Source: Candidatus Eisenbergiella intestinipullorum
GTDB lineage: Bacteria > Bacillota > Clostridia > Lachnospirales > Lachnospiraceae
DNA length: 44,140 nucleotides
NCBI GenBank assembly: GCA_019119815.1
Contig: DWWH01000074.1
Location: 1-44,140, forward strand
Direction: 5' to 3'
Made by a program: the position numbers and the translations under genes. The number at the start of each line of letters is the position of its first letter. Position 1 is the first letter of the stretch. The notes beneath the pieces were generated by a model. That model had not been told where the DNA came from. It saw nothing but the letters and a program-made list of their open reading frames with translations, and ran no database searches. Of this stretch, positions 8,605 to 14,886 are shown piece by piece.

Positions 8605-9006
8605 ATGGAAATCAGAGAAAACACAGAACAGAACAACGAAATGATACATGGGATGATCCGGCAGCATAACGCGAAGTTTATGACTGAGTTTCAGGATTAC
8701 AGTTATCATATTGAAGAAGAGGGGGAACTGGTCGCCGGTATTGTGGCGGAGTCCGTTTTTGACACGGTGGAGGTGGAATTCCTGTGCGTGAAGGAGGAAT
8801 GCCGGGGAAAGGGCTATGGACGTGCCCTGCTTCAGCATGTGGAAGAACGGGCAAAAAAAGATGGCAGGAAGCGGATTCTTCTTAATACCTACAGCTTTCA
8901 GGCGCCGGAGTTTTACCGCTCTCTGGGATATGAAGAGCTGTTCTGCGTGGATCCCTGCTTTCAGGAATATAAGCAGTATTATTTCTGCAGGAAACTGAGT
9001 GACTGA
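8605..9006 (+). CDS. GNAT family N-acetyltransferase
   Basis: A 133-residue acetyl-CoA-dependent transferase. GACAGGAGGCATACA gives a good Shine-Dalgarno before the ATG. The family motif A is RGKGYGRALLQHVEERAKKDGRKRI, preceded by the strand VEVEFLCVKEECRG. Motif B is FYRSLGYEELF. The substrate cannot be told from sequence. The central coding sequence (8804-8842) is nearly duplicated upstream at 6160-6198. It is followed 44 bases later by the start of the kinase-like gene. The short protein fits a single GNAT domain with no extra parts. Confidence 0.88.
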   Translation: MEIRENTEQNNEMIHGMIRQHNAKFMTEFQDYSYHIEEEGELVAGIVAESVFDTVEVEFLCVKEECRGKGYGRALLQHVEERAKKDGRKRILLNTYSFQAPEFYRSLGYEELFCVDPCFQEYKQYYFCRKLSD

Positions 9007-9050
9007 TCATGACGGGAGGAAAAGTCGGGACGGAAGAGGAGTTATGGGCT

Positions 9051-9407
9051 ATGATTCCAAATAGAAAAATGCCCCTGTTCATCGTTTCAGGGGCCAGCGG
9101 CGTGGGAAAGAGCAGCGCCTGCGAGCTTCCGGAGCAGTTTGAGGTGTGCGATGCCAGAGCGCTTTTTACGGAGATTCATTACATCGCGGTGGTGTGCGGC
9201 GGGGAGGAGCTGGAAAGGCGCATGCGAAAAGGACGGGGCATCACCGATGAAAGCTGGCTGGAAAGCTCCCGGCGTTTTAATGGGTGGCTGAAGCGGCATG
9301 CCAGGGAAACGGTACCTGCCATGGAGCTTCTTGATAACACCCGTCTGAGCGTGGAAGAGACGGCAGAACGGATCGCTGCCTGGATCCTGGAGCGGCTGGG
9401 TGAGTAG
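9051..9407 (+). pseudogene. P-loop nucleotide kinase-like protein with apparent internal deletion
   Basis: The start at 9051 is chosen because GAGGAG lies 9 bases before it; an upstream ATG at 9009 has no Shine-Dalgarno. The P-loop SGASGVGKSSACEL is intact at the N terminus. It is followed at once by PEQFEVCDARALFTEIHYIAVVC and RMRKGRGITDESWLESSRRFNGWL. In full-length relatives I recall, roughly 55-60 residues, including the Asp-containing substrate strand, separate the P-loop helix from the PEQFE segment. Here the two are fused in frame, leaving ~118 residues. The product probably cannot fold as an active kinase. The deletion is inferred from family memory, not an alignment. The stop codon lies within a large perfect inverted repeat. 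Confidence 0.6.
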
Positions 9408-9459
9408 TAACGCTGTTTGGTTACTACTCACCCAGGTCTGCGCATTCCCTGCGCAGACC
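9396..9459. repeat. two adjacent perfect inverted repeats (hairpins)
   Basis: CTGGGTGAGTAGTAAC (9396-9411) pairs perfectly with 9420-9435 over an 8-base loop; the kinase-like stop codon lies inside it. The next hairpin starts on the last base of the first: GGTCTGCGCA (9435-9444) with TGCGCAGACC (9450-9459). Neither has its own T-run. The core GAGTAGTAAC recurs at ~18640 in another intergenic region. Confidence 0.85.
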
Positions 9460-9464
9460 GTACG

Positions 9465-9488
9465 AAAACAGACCGGCCGACTGTTTTT
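9465..9488 (+). terminator. probable intrinsic terminator
   Basis: AAAACAG (9465-9471) pairs with CTGTTTT (9481-9487) over a 9-base loop and continues into T. It is the third hairpin in a row after the kinase-like gene, and another 7-bp hairpin follows at 9500-9517. Confidence 0.45.
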
Positions 9489-9528
9489 CATGACTTCCAT
9501 TCCCGCTCTGGCGGGAACGGGAAGATTC

Positions 9529-9537
9529 TGGTATACT
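9529..9537 (+). promoter_or_regulatory. extended -10 promoter for punA
   Basis: TGGTATACT is a strong extended -10 (TGnTATACT), 59 bases before the punA start. There is no good -35 at the usual distance (TGGCGG), as is often the case for extended -10 promoters. Confidence 0.5.
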
Positions 9538-9561
9538 GATAGTTGTATGAAAAAAAGAGAA

Positions 9562-9587
9562 GGAGCGAAGAGCGCTCCGGAATGGAG
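9562..9587 (+). promoter_or_regulatory. hairpin adjoining the punA ribosome-binding site
   Basis: GGAGCG (9562-9567) pairs with CGCTCC (9573-9578) over a 5-base loop. The 15-base block CGCTCCGGAATGGAG (9573-9587), whose GGAG is the Shine-Dalgarno of punA, also occurs at 10643-10657 and 17146-17160, and with one change at 17283-17297. It is a reduced relative of the pseudoknot element upstream of cdd. Confidence 0.55.
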
Positions 9588-9595
9588 GAACATCT

Positions 9596-10432
9596 ATGAA
9601 TCCCGTATATGATAAATTGCTGAAGTGCTATGAAAGCTTCCGGCAGAAGATCGATTTTCAGCCGGAGGTGGCCATCGTCCTGGGCTCCGGGCTGGGAGAC
9701 TACGCGGACGACATTCAGGTTACGGCGGAGCTGGACTATCATGAAATCGAGGGCTTTCCGGTATCCACCGTGCCGGGACATGCCGGAAAGTTCATCTTCG
9801 GCTATGTGGGACAGGTTCCCGTGGTGTGCATGAAGGGAAGGGTCCATTATTATGAGGGCTATCCGATTTCAGATGTGGTGCTTCCCGCCAGGCTGATGAA
9901 GATGATGGGGGCGAAGATCCTGTTTCTGACCAATGCGTCCGGCGGCATCAACCCCTCCTTCCACGCAGGGGATTTCATGCTTCTGACCGACCATGTTTCC
10001 CTCTGGGCGCCCAACCCGCTGATCGGCGCCAACATCGACGAACTGGGCGTGCGCTTCCCGGATATGACTCATGTGTACGACCTGGAGCTGAGAAACCTGA
10101 TCAAAGAAGCGGCTGCGGAGCAGAACATCGGCCTGCAGGAGGGCGTCTATGCTCAGCTTACCGGGCCTTCCTTTGAATCTCCGGCGGAGATCCGCCTGCT
10201 GCATCAGCTTGGCGTGGACGCGGTGGGAATGTCCACGGTGGTGGAAGCCATCGCGGCCAACCATATGGGCATGCGCATCTGCTGCATTTCCTGTGTCTGC
10301 AACCTGGCGGCGGGCATGACGGACAACCCGCTGACCCATGAGGAGGTGCAGGAGGCGGCCAATGCGGCGGCTCCGCTTTTCAGGACGCTGGTGACGGAAT
10401 CCGTGAAGAAGTTCGGGGAGAGAGCAGTGTGA
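9596..10432 (+). CDS. punA: purine nucleoside phosphorylase (class I, trimeric type)
   Basis: Phosphorolyses inosine and guanosine (and deoxy forms) to base plus ribose-1-phosphate. The 278-residue length and motifs fit the class I/low-molecular-mass family: VAIVLGSGLGDYAD, STVPGHAGKF, MKGRVHYYEGYP, LTNASGGINPSF, GPSFESPAEIRLL and VGMSTVVEAIAANHMG. The last two line the base-binding pocket and are typical for the Ino/Guo enzymes. It heads a nucleoside-salvage series (punA, cdd, amidohydrolase, NCS2 permease). It has its own extended -10 promoter and is followed by strong terminators, so it may be largely monocistronic. Confidence 0.95.
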   Translation: MNPVYDKLLKCYESFRQKIDFQPEVAIVLGSGLGDYADDIQVTAELDYHEIEGFPVSTVPGHAGKFIFGYVGQVPVVCMKGRVHYYEGYPISDVVLPARLMKMMGAKILFLTNASGGINPSFHAGDFMLLTDHVSLWAPNPLIGANIDELGVRFPDMTHVYDLELRNLIKEAAAEQNIGLQEGVYAQLTGPSFESPAEIRLLHQLGVDAVGMSTVVEAIAANHMGMRICCISCVCNLAAGMTDNPLTHEEVQEAANAAAPLFRTLVTESVKKFGERAV

Positions 10433-10458
10433 AAAATAAGCCCGATGGCTTATTTTTT
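10433..10458 (+). terminator. intrinsic terminator after punA
   Basis: AAAATAAGCC (10433-10442), loop CGAT, GGCTTATTTT (10447-10456) and more T. It begins on the base after the stop codon. Almost the same module (AAAAATAAGCC-TGAT-GGCTT) is at 17165-17198. Confidence 0.9.
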
Positions 10459-10496
10459 GTTCAATAGGAAATTTCATTTCCTATTGAACAAAAAAA
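10453..10496. repeat. 20-bp perfect inverted repeat
   Basis: Bases 10453-10472 are the exact reverse complement of 10476-10495, with a 3-base loop. The left arm starts in the T-run of the punA terminator and the right arm ends in an A-run. As RNA it forms a very stable rod; it could act as a terminator for the opposite strand. Confidence 0.85.
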
Positions 10497-10505
10497 GACG
10501 TTGAT

Positions 10506-10584
10506 GCGCACTCGCACGCAAGGTAGATGTTGCCTGACGGCAACCGCGCTCGGCGCGAGTGTGCGCCAAGACGCACACTTTTTT
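10506..10584 (+). terminator. nested hairpins ending in an intrinsic terminator
   Basis: GTTGCC-TGAC-GGCAAC (10529-10544) sits inside a looser pairing of GCGCACTCGC (10506-10515) with the GCGAGTGTGCGC region. The last part, AGTGTGCG (10558-10565), loop CCAAGA, CGCACACT (10572-10579) plus five T, is a good intrinsic terminator. It competes with the outer pairing, so the region can adopt alternative folds. Confidence 0.6.
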
Positions 10585-10585
10585 A

Positions 10586-10657
10586 CAGAGTAATTTGTGC
10601 CGGAGCGTCACAAATTACTCTGATGGCAGAACCCCGTCGCTACGCTCCGGAATGGAG
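10586..10657 (+). promoter_or_regulatory. structured leader of cdd: hairpin with loop complementary to the pre-SD sequence
   Basis: CAGAGTAATTTGTG (10586-10599) pairs perfectly with 10609-10622. The 9-base loop CCGGAGCGT (10600-10608) is the exact reverse complement of ACGCTCCGG (10642-10650), which directly precedes the SD GGAG (10654-10657) of cdd. Bases CTCC (10645-10648) can instead pair with that GGAG. A second copy with a different but still paired outer stem is at 17195-17297. A pseudoknot freeing the SD is inferred, not shown. Confidence 0.7.
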
Positions 10658-10663
10658 AATTTT

Positions 10664-11083
10664 ATGACAGATTATGAGGGACTGATCCGGCAGGCGATGA
10701 AGGCGAGGGAGAACGCCTACGCTCCCTATTCTGGCTTCTATGTGGGGGCGGCGCTTCTGGCCGGTTATGAAAAGGATGGAAAGCCGCTGATTTATACGGG
10801 CTGCAACATTGAAAATGCGGCCTTTTCCCCCACGAACTGCGCGGAACGCACCGCTTTTTTCAAGGCGGTGAGCGAGGGCTGCAGGACTTTTCAGGCCATT
10901 GCCATTGTGGGAGGCGGACAGGGAGCGCCCGTTTCCTATACCATGCCCTGCGGTGTATGCCGGCAGGTGATGATGGAATTCTGCAGCCCGGACAACTTTG
11001 AAATCATAACGGCGATTTCGGAAACGGATTATCAGGTGTATAAGCTGAAGGAGCTTCTTCCGGAAGCCTTCGGCGCGCTTTGA
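10664..11083 (+). CDS. cdd: cytidine deaminase
   Basis: Deaminates cytidine and deoxycytidine to uridine forms. It is a 139-residue protein of the small tetrameric type. The zinc ligands and catalytic Glu are in TNCAERTAFF and PCGVCRQ, and the substrate segment is TGCNIENAAFSPTNC. The start at 10664 follows the SD GGAG by 6 bases. This rules out the long upstream extension of the frame, which runs through hairpins. The leader carries the pseudoknot-like element. The next gene starts 32 bases after the stop, with GACAGAGGTGACTG as its SD, suggesting one transcript with the amidohydrolase. Confidence 0.95.
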   Translation: MTDYEGLIRQAMKARENAYAPYSGFYVGAALLAGYEKDGKPLIYTGCNIENAAFSPTNCAERTAFFKAVSEGCRTFQAIAIVGGGQGAPVSYTMPCGVCRQVMMEFCSPDNFEIITAISETDYQVYKLKELLPEAFGAL

Positions 11084-11115
11084 TGACACGGAGAGAAAAA
11101 AGACAGAGGTGACTG

Positions 11116-12429
11116 ATGAAAATTCGATTTTACAATGCAAGAATCATGACAATGGCGGACGGCTGCTCCATCCGGAAGGGTGAGCTGTGGGTGGAAAATG
11201 ACCGGATCCTTTACATCGGGGACGGCAGCGATCTGGATGATTTTTATAAAAGAACGGGACGGGAATGCATCGTATGGGATCAGGAGATCGACTGCGAGGG
11301 CAACGTGCTGATGCCCGGCTTTAAGAACGCCCACACCCATTCGGCCATGGTGGCCATGCGTTCTTTTGCGGACGACATGCCGCTGCAGGAGTGGCTGAAT
11401 ACGAAAATCTTCCCGCTGGAAGCGAAGATGACGGATCAGGACAACTACGATCTGACGCAGCTGGCCATTCTGGAGTATCTGACCAGCGGCGTGACCGCCA
11501 TCTTTGACATGTATCTTTCCCCGAAGGACATCGCGCAGGCCTGTGTGGACATGGGAATGCGCTGTGTGCTGGTGAGCGGGCTGAACAAGTTCGGGCCGGC
11601 GCTGGAGGTGATGGAGGAACGGTATCTTTCCTTAAATAAGATGCATCCGCTGATTTCCTATATGATGGGGGTGCATGCGGAGTATACCTGTTCGAAGGAG
11701 CTTCTGGAGCAGGTCTCTGAACTGATCCACAAGTATGAGGCGCCCCTGTTTGCCCATATGTCCGAGACCAGGCTGGAAACGGATGAATGTGTGGAAAGAT
11801 ACGGCATGACCCCGCCGGCCCTCTTTGATTCCCTGGGCCTGTTTGATTTCGGGGGAGGCGGCTATCACTGCGTGTACTTCACGGAAGAGGATATGGACCT
11901 GTTCGCAAAAAAGGGACTGTACGCCATCACCAATCCCGGCTCCAACACCAAGCTTGCCAGCGGCATCGCGCCCATCAGCCGTTTTCTGGAAAAGGGGATC
12001 TGCGTCGGTATGGGAACGGACGGGGCTTCCAGCAACAACTGTCTGGACATGTTCCGGGAGATGTTTTTGACCACCGGCCTGGCCAAGCTGCGCGAGCATG
12101 ACGCTTCCGCTGTGGCGCCGGCAGAGGTGCTGAAGATGGCCACCGTGAACGGAGCGAAGGCCATGGGCCTTACGGACTGCGACGTGCTGGCCGAAGGAAA
12201 GAAGGCGGACATCATCATGATCGATCTGCATCAGCCCAACATGCAGCCGTTAAACAGCATCGCGGAGAATATCGTCTACAGCGGAAGCAAGATGAACGTG
12301 AAGATGACCATGATCGACGGAAAAATCCTTTACTATGCCGGAAAATATCTGTGCTGCGACGATCCGGAGAAACTGTACGCGAAGGCCAATGAGATCATCG
12401 CGCGGCTGTCGGAGGAAGCCGGGGTCTGA
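11116..12429 (+). CDS. amidohydrolase, 5-methylthioadenosine/S-adenosylhomocysteine deaminase type
   Basis: A metal-dependent amidohydrolase of the TRZ/ATZ group, 437 residues. Metal and catalytic residues lie in MPGFKNAHTHSAM (HxH), GVHAEYTC, APLFAHMSET, GYHCVYF and GMGTDGASSNNCLDMF. These motifs are typical of MtaD-like MTA/SAH/adenosine deaminases. Related enzymes act on guanine or other aminated purines, so the substrate is a family-level guess. Its place after cdd and before a purine permease supports a role in purine nucleoside salvage. The frame ends 345 bases before the permease, which has its own promoter. Confidence 0.88.
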   Translation: MKIRFYNARIMTMADGCSIRKGELWVENDRILYIGDGSDLDDFYKRTGRECIVWDQEIDCEGNVLMPGFKNAHTHSAMVAMRSFADDMPLQEWLNTKIFPLEAKMTDQDNYDLTQLAILEYLTSGVTAIFDMYLSPKDIAQACVDMGMRCVLVSGLNKFGPALEVMEERYLSLNKMHPLISYMMGVHAEYTCSKELLEQVSELIHKYEAPLFAHMSETRLETDECVERYGMTPPALFDSLGLFDFGGGGYHCVYFTEEDMDLFAKKGLYAITNPGSNTKLASGIAPISRFLEKGICVGMGTDGASSNNCLDMFREMFLTTGLAKLREHDASAVAPAEVLKMATVNGAKAMGLTDCDVLAEGKKADIIMIDLHQPNMQPLNSIAENIVYSGSKMNVKMTMIDGKILYYAGKYLCCDDPEKLYAKANEIIARLSEEAGV

Positions 12430-12774
12430 GAGGCGGCTTCGGACCGGACGAGCCGCTGTGTTCACAGGACTCGCACGGAAAAGGCGCGGATCTGGCTGAA
12501 CGGGAACCATACTTCTCTGAAAAATGAAAAAAATGTTGAACATTATCAAAAATCATATATAATAAGGATGCAACTGTCAAAGCGGAAGGCAGCTGCAGGA
12601 TATTCTGCAGGAGGCCTCCGCAAAAGGGTTTTTCTGCTTCTGGACCATTGATCTTAGCATGACCTGTGTCATCTGCATACAGACAGCCGCCCGCCGGAAC
12701 GGATGGAAAAGTGCTGAGCCCTGTGTGTTCATGCGGCAACGAAGCCCGACGAAGGAAAGGGGAGTAGTTTAACC
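12430..12774 (+). promoter_or_regulatory. promoter and long structured leader of the purine permease
   Basis: The first ~105 bases show nothing notable. TTGAAC (12536-12541), 16 bases, TATAAT (12558-12563) is a strong sigma-A promoter. The ~205-base leader has a hairpin in which GCGGAAGGC (12581 area) pairs with GCCTCCGC around an inner CTGCAG-GATATT-CTGCAG stem, and a small ATGAC-CTGT-GTCAT stem. I looked for purine-riboswitch core bases and found none. A leader of this length before a purine transporter is suggestive of control, but no known class was recognised. Confidence 0.55.
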
Positions 12775-14130
12775 TTGGAGAAATTTTTTAAGCTCAGGGA
12801 GAACGGCACGACGGTTTCCACGGAGATCATGGCCGGTCTGACCACCTTTTTTACCATGGCGTATATCATTGCGGTCAATCCCAGCATTCTGAGCCAGACC
12901 GGAATGGAGTGGGGCGCGGTGTTCCTTGCGACCATCATCGCTTCCATCATCGGTACGCTGATCATGGGCCTTGTGGCAAATGTGCCTTACGCTCAGGCAC
13001 CCGGTATGGGACTGAACGCCTTCTTTACCTATACGGTGTGCGCCGCTCTCGGCTTCACCTGGCAGCAGGCGCTGTCCATGGTATTCATCTGCGGTCTGTT
13101 CAATATCCTGATCACCGTAACCAAGCTGCGTAAGTACATCATCAAGGCGATTCCGAAGAGCCTGCAGAACGCCATCGGCGGCGGTATCGGCGTGTTCGTC
13201 GCCTACATCGGCCTTCTGAACGTGGGAATCATCAGCTTTGATTCCGGCGTTCCGGCGATCGCGACGCTGAACCAGCCTGCCTTCTGGCTGTTCCTGATCG
13301 GTCTGGTGCTGACCATCGTCCTGCTGGTATGCAACGTGAAGGGCGCGATCCTGATCGGTATCGTTGTGACCGCCATCATCGGTATCCCGATGGGCGTTAC
13401 CGCTACGGGCGACACGATCAGCTTTACCGAGGCGTGCGCGGCTCTGCCGACCACCTTCGGCGCGATCTTCACCGCACAGGGACTGCCTTCCCTGTTCACG
13501 GATGTGGCGAAGCTGCCTCTGGTGCTGATCACCATTTTTGCGTTCAGCATTTCCGATACCTTTGACACCATCGGAACCTTCATCGGAACCGGACGCCGCA
13601 GCGGCATCTTCAGCGCGGAGGATGAGAAGGCGATGGATACCAGCTCAGGCTTCAAGTCCAAGATGGACAAGGCGCTCTTCGCGGACGCGACGGCGACCTC
13701 CATTGGAGCGATCTTCGGAACGTCCAACACCACCACCTTCGTGGAAAGCGCTTCCGGAATCGGAGCGGGCGGACGCACCGGTCTGACCAGCGTTGTGGTT
13801 GCCATCTGCTTCGCCATCAGCGCGTTCCTGGCAACCTTTGTCAGCGCGATCCCCATGGCGGCTACCGCTCCGGCACTCGTTGTGGTAGGCGTGATGATGA
13901 CCTCCGCCTTTAAGGAAATCGACTGGGAGGACTTCTCCGAAGCGGTTCCTGCGTTCTTTGCGGGGCTGTTCATGGCGCTGTGCTACAGCATTTCCTATGG
14001 TATTGCATTCGGCTTCATTTCCTACTGCATCGTACGGATCTGCAAGAAGGAGGCCGGAAAGATCCATCCCATCATCTGGGTGGCATCCATCCTGTTCATC
14101 CTGAATTTCGTGCTCCTGGCGGTCATTTAA
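12775..14130 (+). CDS. NCS2-family purine permease (hypoxanthine/guanine or adenine type)
   Basis: An integral membrane proton-coupled nucleobase importer, 451 residues with about 12-14 hydrophobic segments. The start is TTG at 12775, 10 bases after AGGAAAGGGGAG. The N terminus ENGTTVSTEIMAGLTTFFTMAYIIAVNP, then APGMGLNAFFTYTVC and FGTSNTTTFVESASGIGAGGRTGLTSV, are hallmarks of the AzgA/PbuG branch (COG2252). Substrate preference among hypoxanthine, guanine and adenine cannot be read from sequence. It complements punA and the amidohydrolase upstream. A strong UUCG-loop terminator follows. Confidence 0.93.
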   Translation: MEKFFKLRENGTTVSTEIMAGLTTFFTMAYIIAVNPSILSQTGMEWGAVFLATIIASIIGTLIMGLVANVPYAQAPGMGLNAFFTYTVCAALGFTWQQALSMVFICGLFNILITVTKLRKYIIKAIPKSLQNAIGGGIGVFVAYIGLLNVGIISFDSGVPAIATLNQPAFWLFLIGLVLTIVLLVCNVKGAILIGIVVTAIIGIPMGVTATGDTISFTEACAALPTTFGAIFTAQGLPSLFTDVAKLPLVLITIFAFSISDTFDTIGTFIGTGRRSGIFSAEDEKAMDTSSGFKSKMDKALFADATATSIGAIFGTSNTTTFVESASGIGAGGRTGLTSVVVAICFAISAFLATFVSAIPMAATAPALVVVGVMMTSAFKEIDWEDFSEAVPAFFAGLFMALCYSISYGIAFGFISYCIVRICKKEAGKIHPIIWVASILFILNFVLLAVI

Positions 14131-14202
14131 GACAAGGTGCGGCCTGCATCTGACGTGCGGGGCCGCGTGAAATTTCAGAATCTGTCATCCGGCGGCGGAA
14201 TG

Positions 14203-14240
14203 CGGGCCTTCATACCTTCGGGTATGGAGGCCCGATTTTT
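14203..14240 (+). terminator. intrinsic terminator with UUCG tetraloop
   Basis: CGGGCCTTCATACC (14203-14216), loop TTCG, GGTATGGAGGCCCG (14221-14234), one G-U pair, then ATTTTT. It ends the permease transcript. Confidence 0.92.
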
Positions 14241-14245
14241 GGGAA

Positions 14246-14274
14246 TTGTACCGGAGGGCGGAACGTGGTAGAAT
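14246..14274 (+). promoter_or_regulatory. sigma-A promoter for greA, with a hairpin at the transcript start
   Basis: TTGTAC, 17 bases, TAGAAT. The expected start (~14281) falls in a hairpin: CCTGCGG-g-TCTTT (14278-14290) pairs with AAAGA-g-CCGCAGG (14299-14311). A structured 5' end about 70 bases before the start codon may stabilise the mRNA or set greA expression. Confidence 0.65.
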
Positions 14275-14378
14275 GTCCCTGCGGGTCTTTGACGGAAAAA
14301 AGAGCCGCAGGAGGGGAGAAGGGAAAGGAAACGCTGTTGCAGCCTGCCCGCGGCGGGAGGCGGAAATGAGGAGTGAGC

Positions 14379-14882
14379 ATGCATAATCAGCTGACGAAAA
14401 ACGACATCAAGAGAATGCAGGAAGAGATCGAGCACAGAAAGCTTGTGGAACGGCCGAAGGCGCTGGAGGCGGTAAAGGAGGCGAGGGCCCAGGGCGATCT
14501 GAGCGAAAATTTTGAATATTATGCGGCCAAACGGGAAAAGAACAGAAATGAGAGCAGAATCCGCTTCCTGGAGCGGATGATCAAAACGGCCGAGGTGATC
14601 TCCGACGAATCCGCAGAGGATGAGATCGGCGTAAACAATACGGTGGAACTGTTTTTTGAAGAGGACGGCACCACGGATACGCTGAAAATCGTGACCACCA
14701 TGCGGGGCAATTCTCTGGAAGGGCTTGTGAGCACGGAATCCCCCATTGGAAAGGCGCTCCTGCGTCATAAGGTGGGAGACCGGGTTTACGTGAAGGTCAA
14801 CGACGGATACGGCTATTATGTGGTGGTAAAAAAGATCGAAAAGACCGTGGATGACGGTTCGGACCGGATGAGGAGTTTTTAA
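14379..14882 (+). CDS. greA: transcription elongation factor GreA
   Basis: Rescues backtracked RNA polymerase by stimulating transcript cleavage through the secondary channel. It has 167 residues. The N-terminal coiled coil carries ARAQGDLSENFEYYAAKREKNRNESRI; the Asp and Glu at the loop tip are those needed for cleavage. The C-terminal FKBP-like domain ends with SPIGKALLRHKVGDRVYVKV. ATG 14379 has TGAGGAG 5 bases upstream and is preferred to the GTG at 14373. It is 4 bases from the MutS-like gene and surely co-transcribed. As Firmicutes often encode more than one Gre-like factor, this could be a paralogue. Confidence 0.93.
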   Translation: MHNQLTKNDIKRMQEEIEHRKLVERPKALEAVKEARAQGDLSENFEYYAAKREKNRNESRIRFLERMIKTAEVISDESAEDEIGVNNTVELFFEEDGTTDTLKIVTTMRGNSLEGLVSTESPIGKALLRHKVGDRVYVKVNDGYGYYVVVKKIEKTVDDGSDRMRSF

Positions 14883-14886
14883 GGCG

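Noticed and set aside
9009..9050. Upstream ATG for the kinase-like gene
   Set aside because: No Shine-Dalgarno at the proper distance; the ATG at 9051 has GAGGAG and the family usually starts close to the P-loop.
9396..9517. CRISPR-like array
   Set aside because: The units are inverted repeats of different sequence, not direct repeats with spacers; no cas genes are present.
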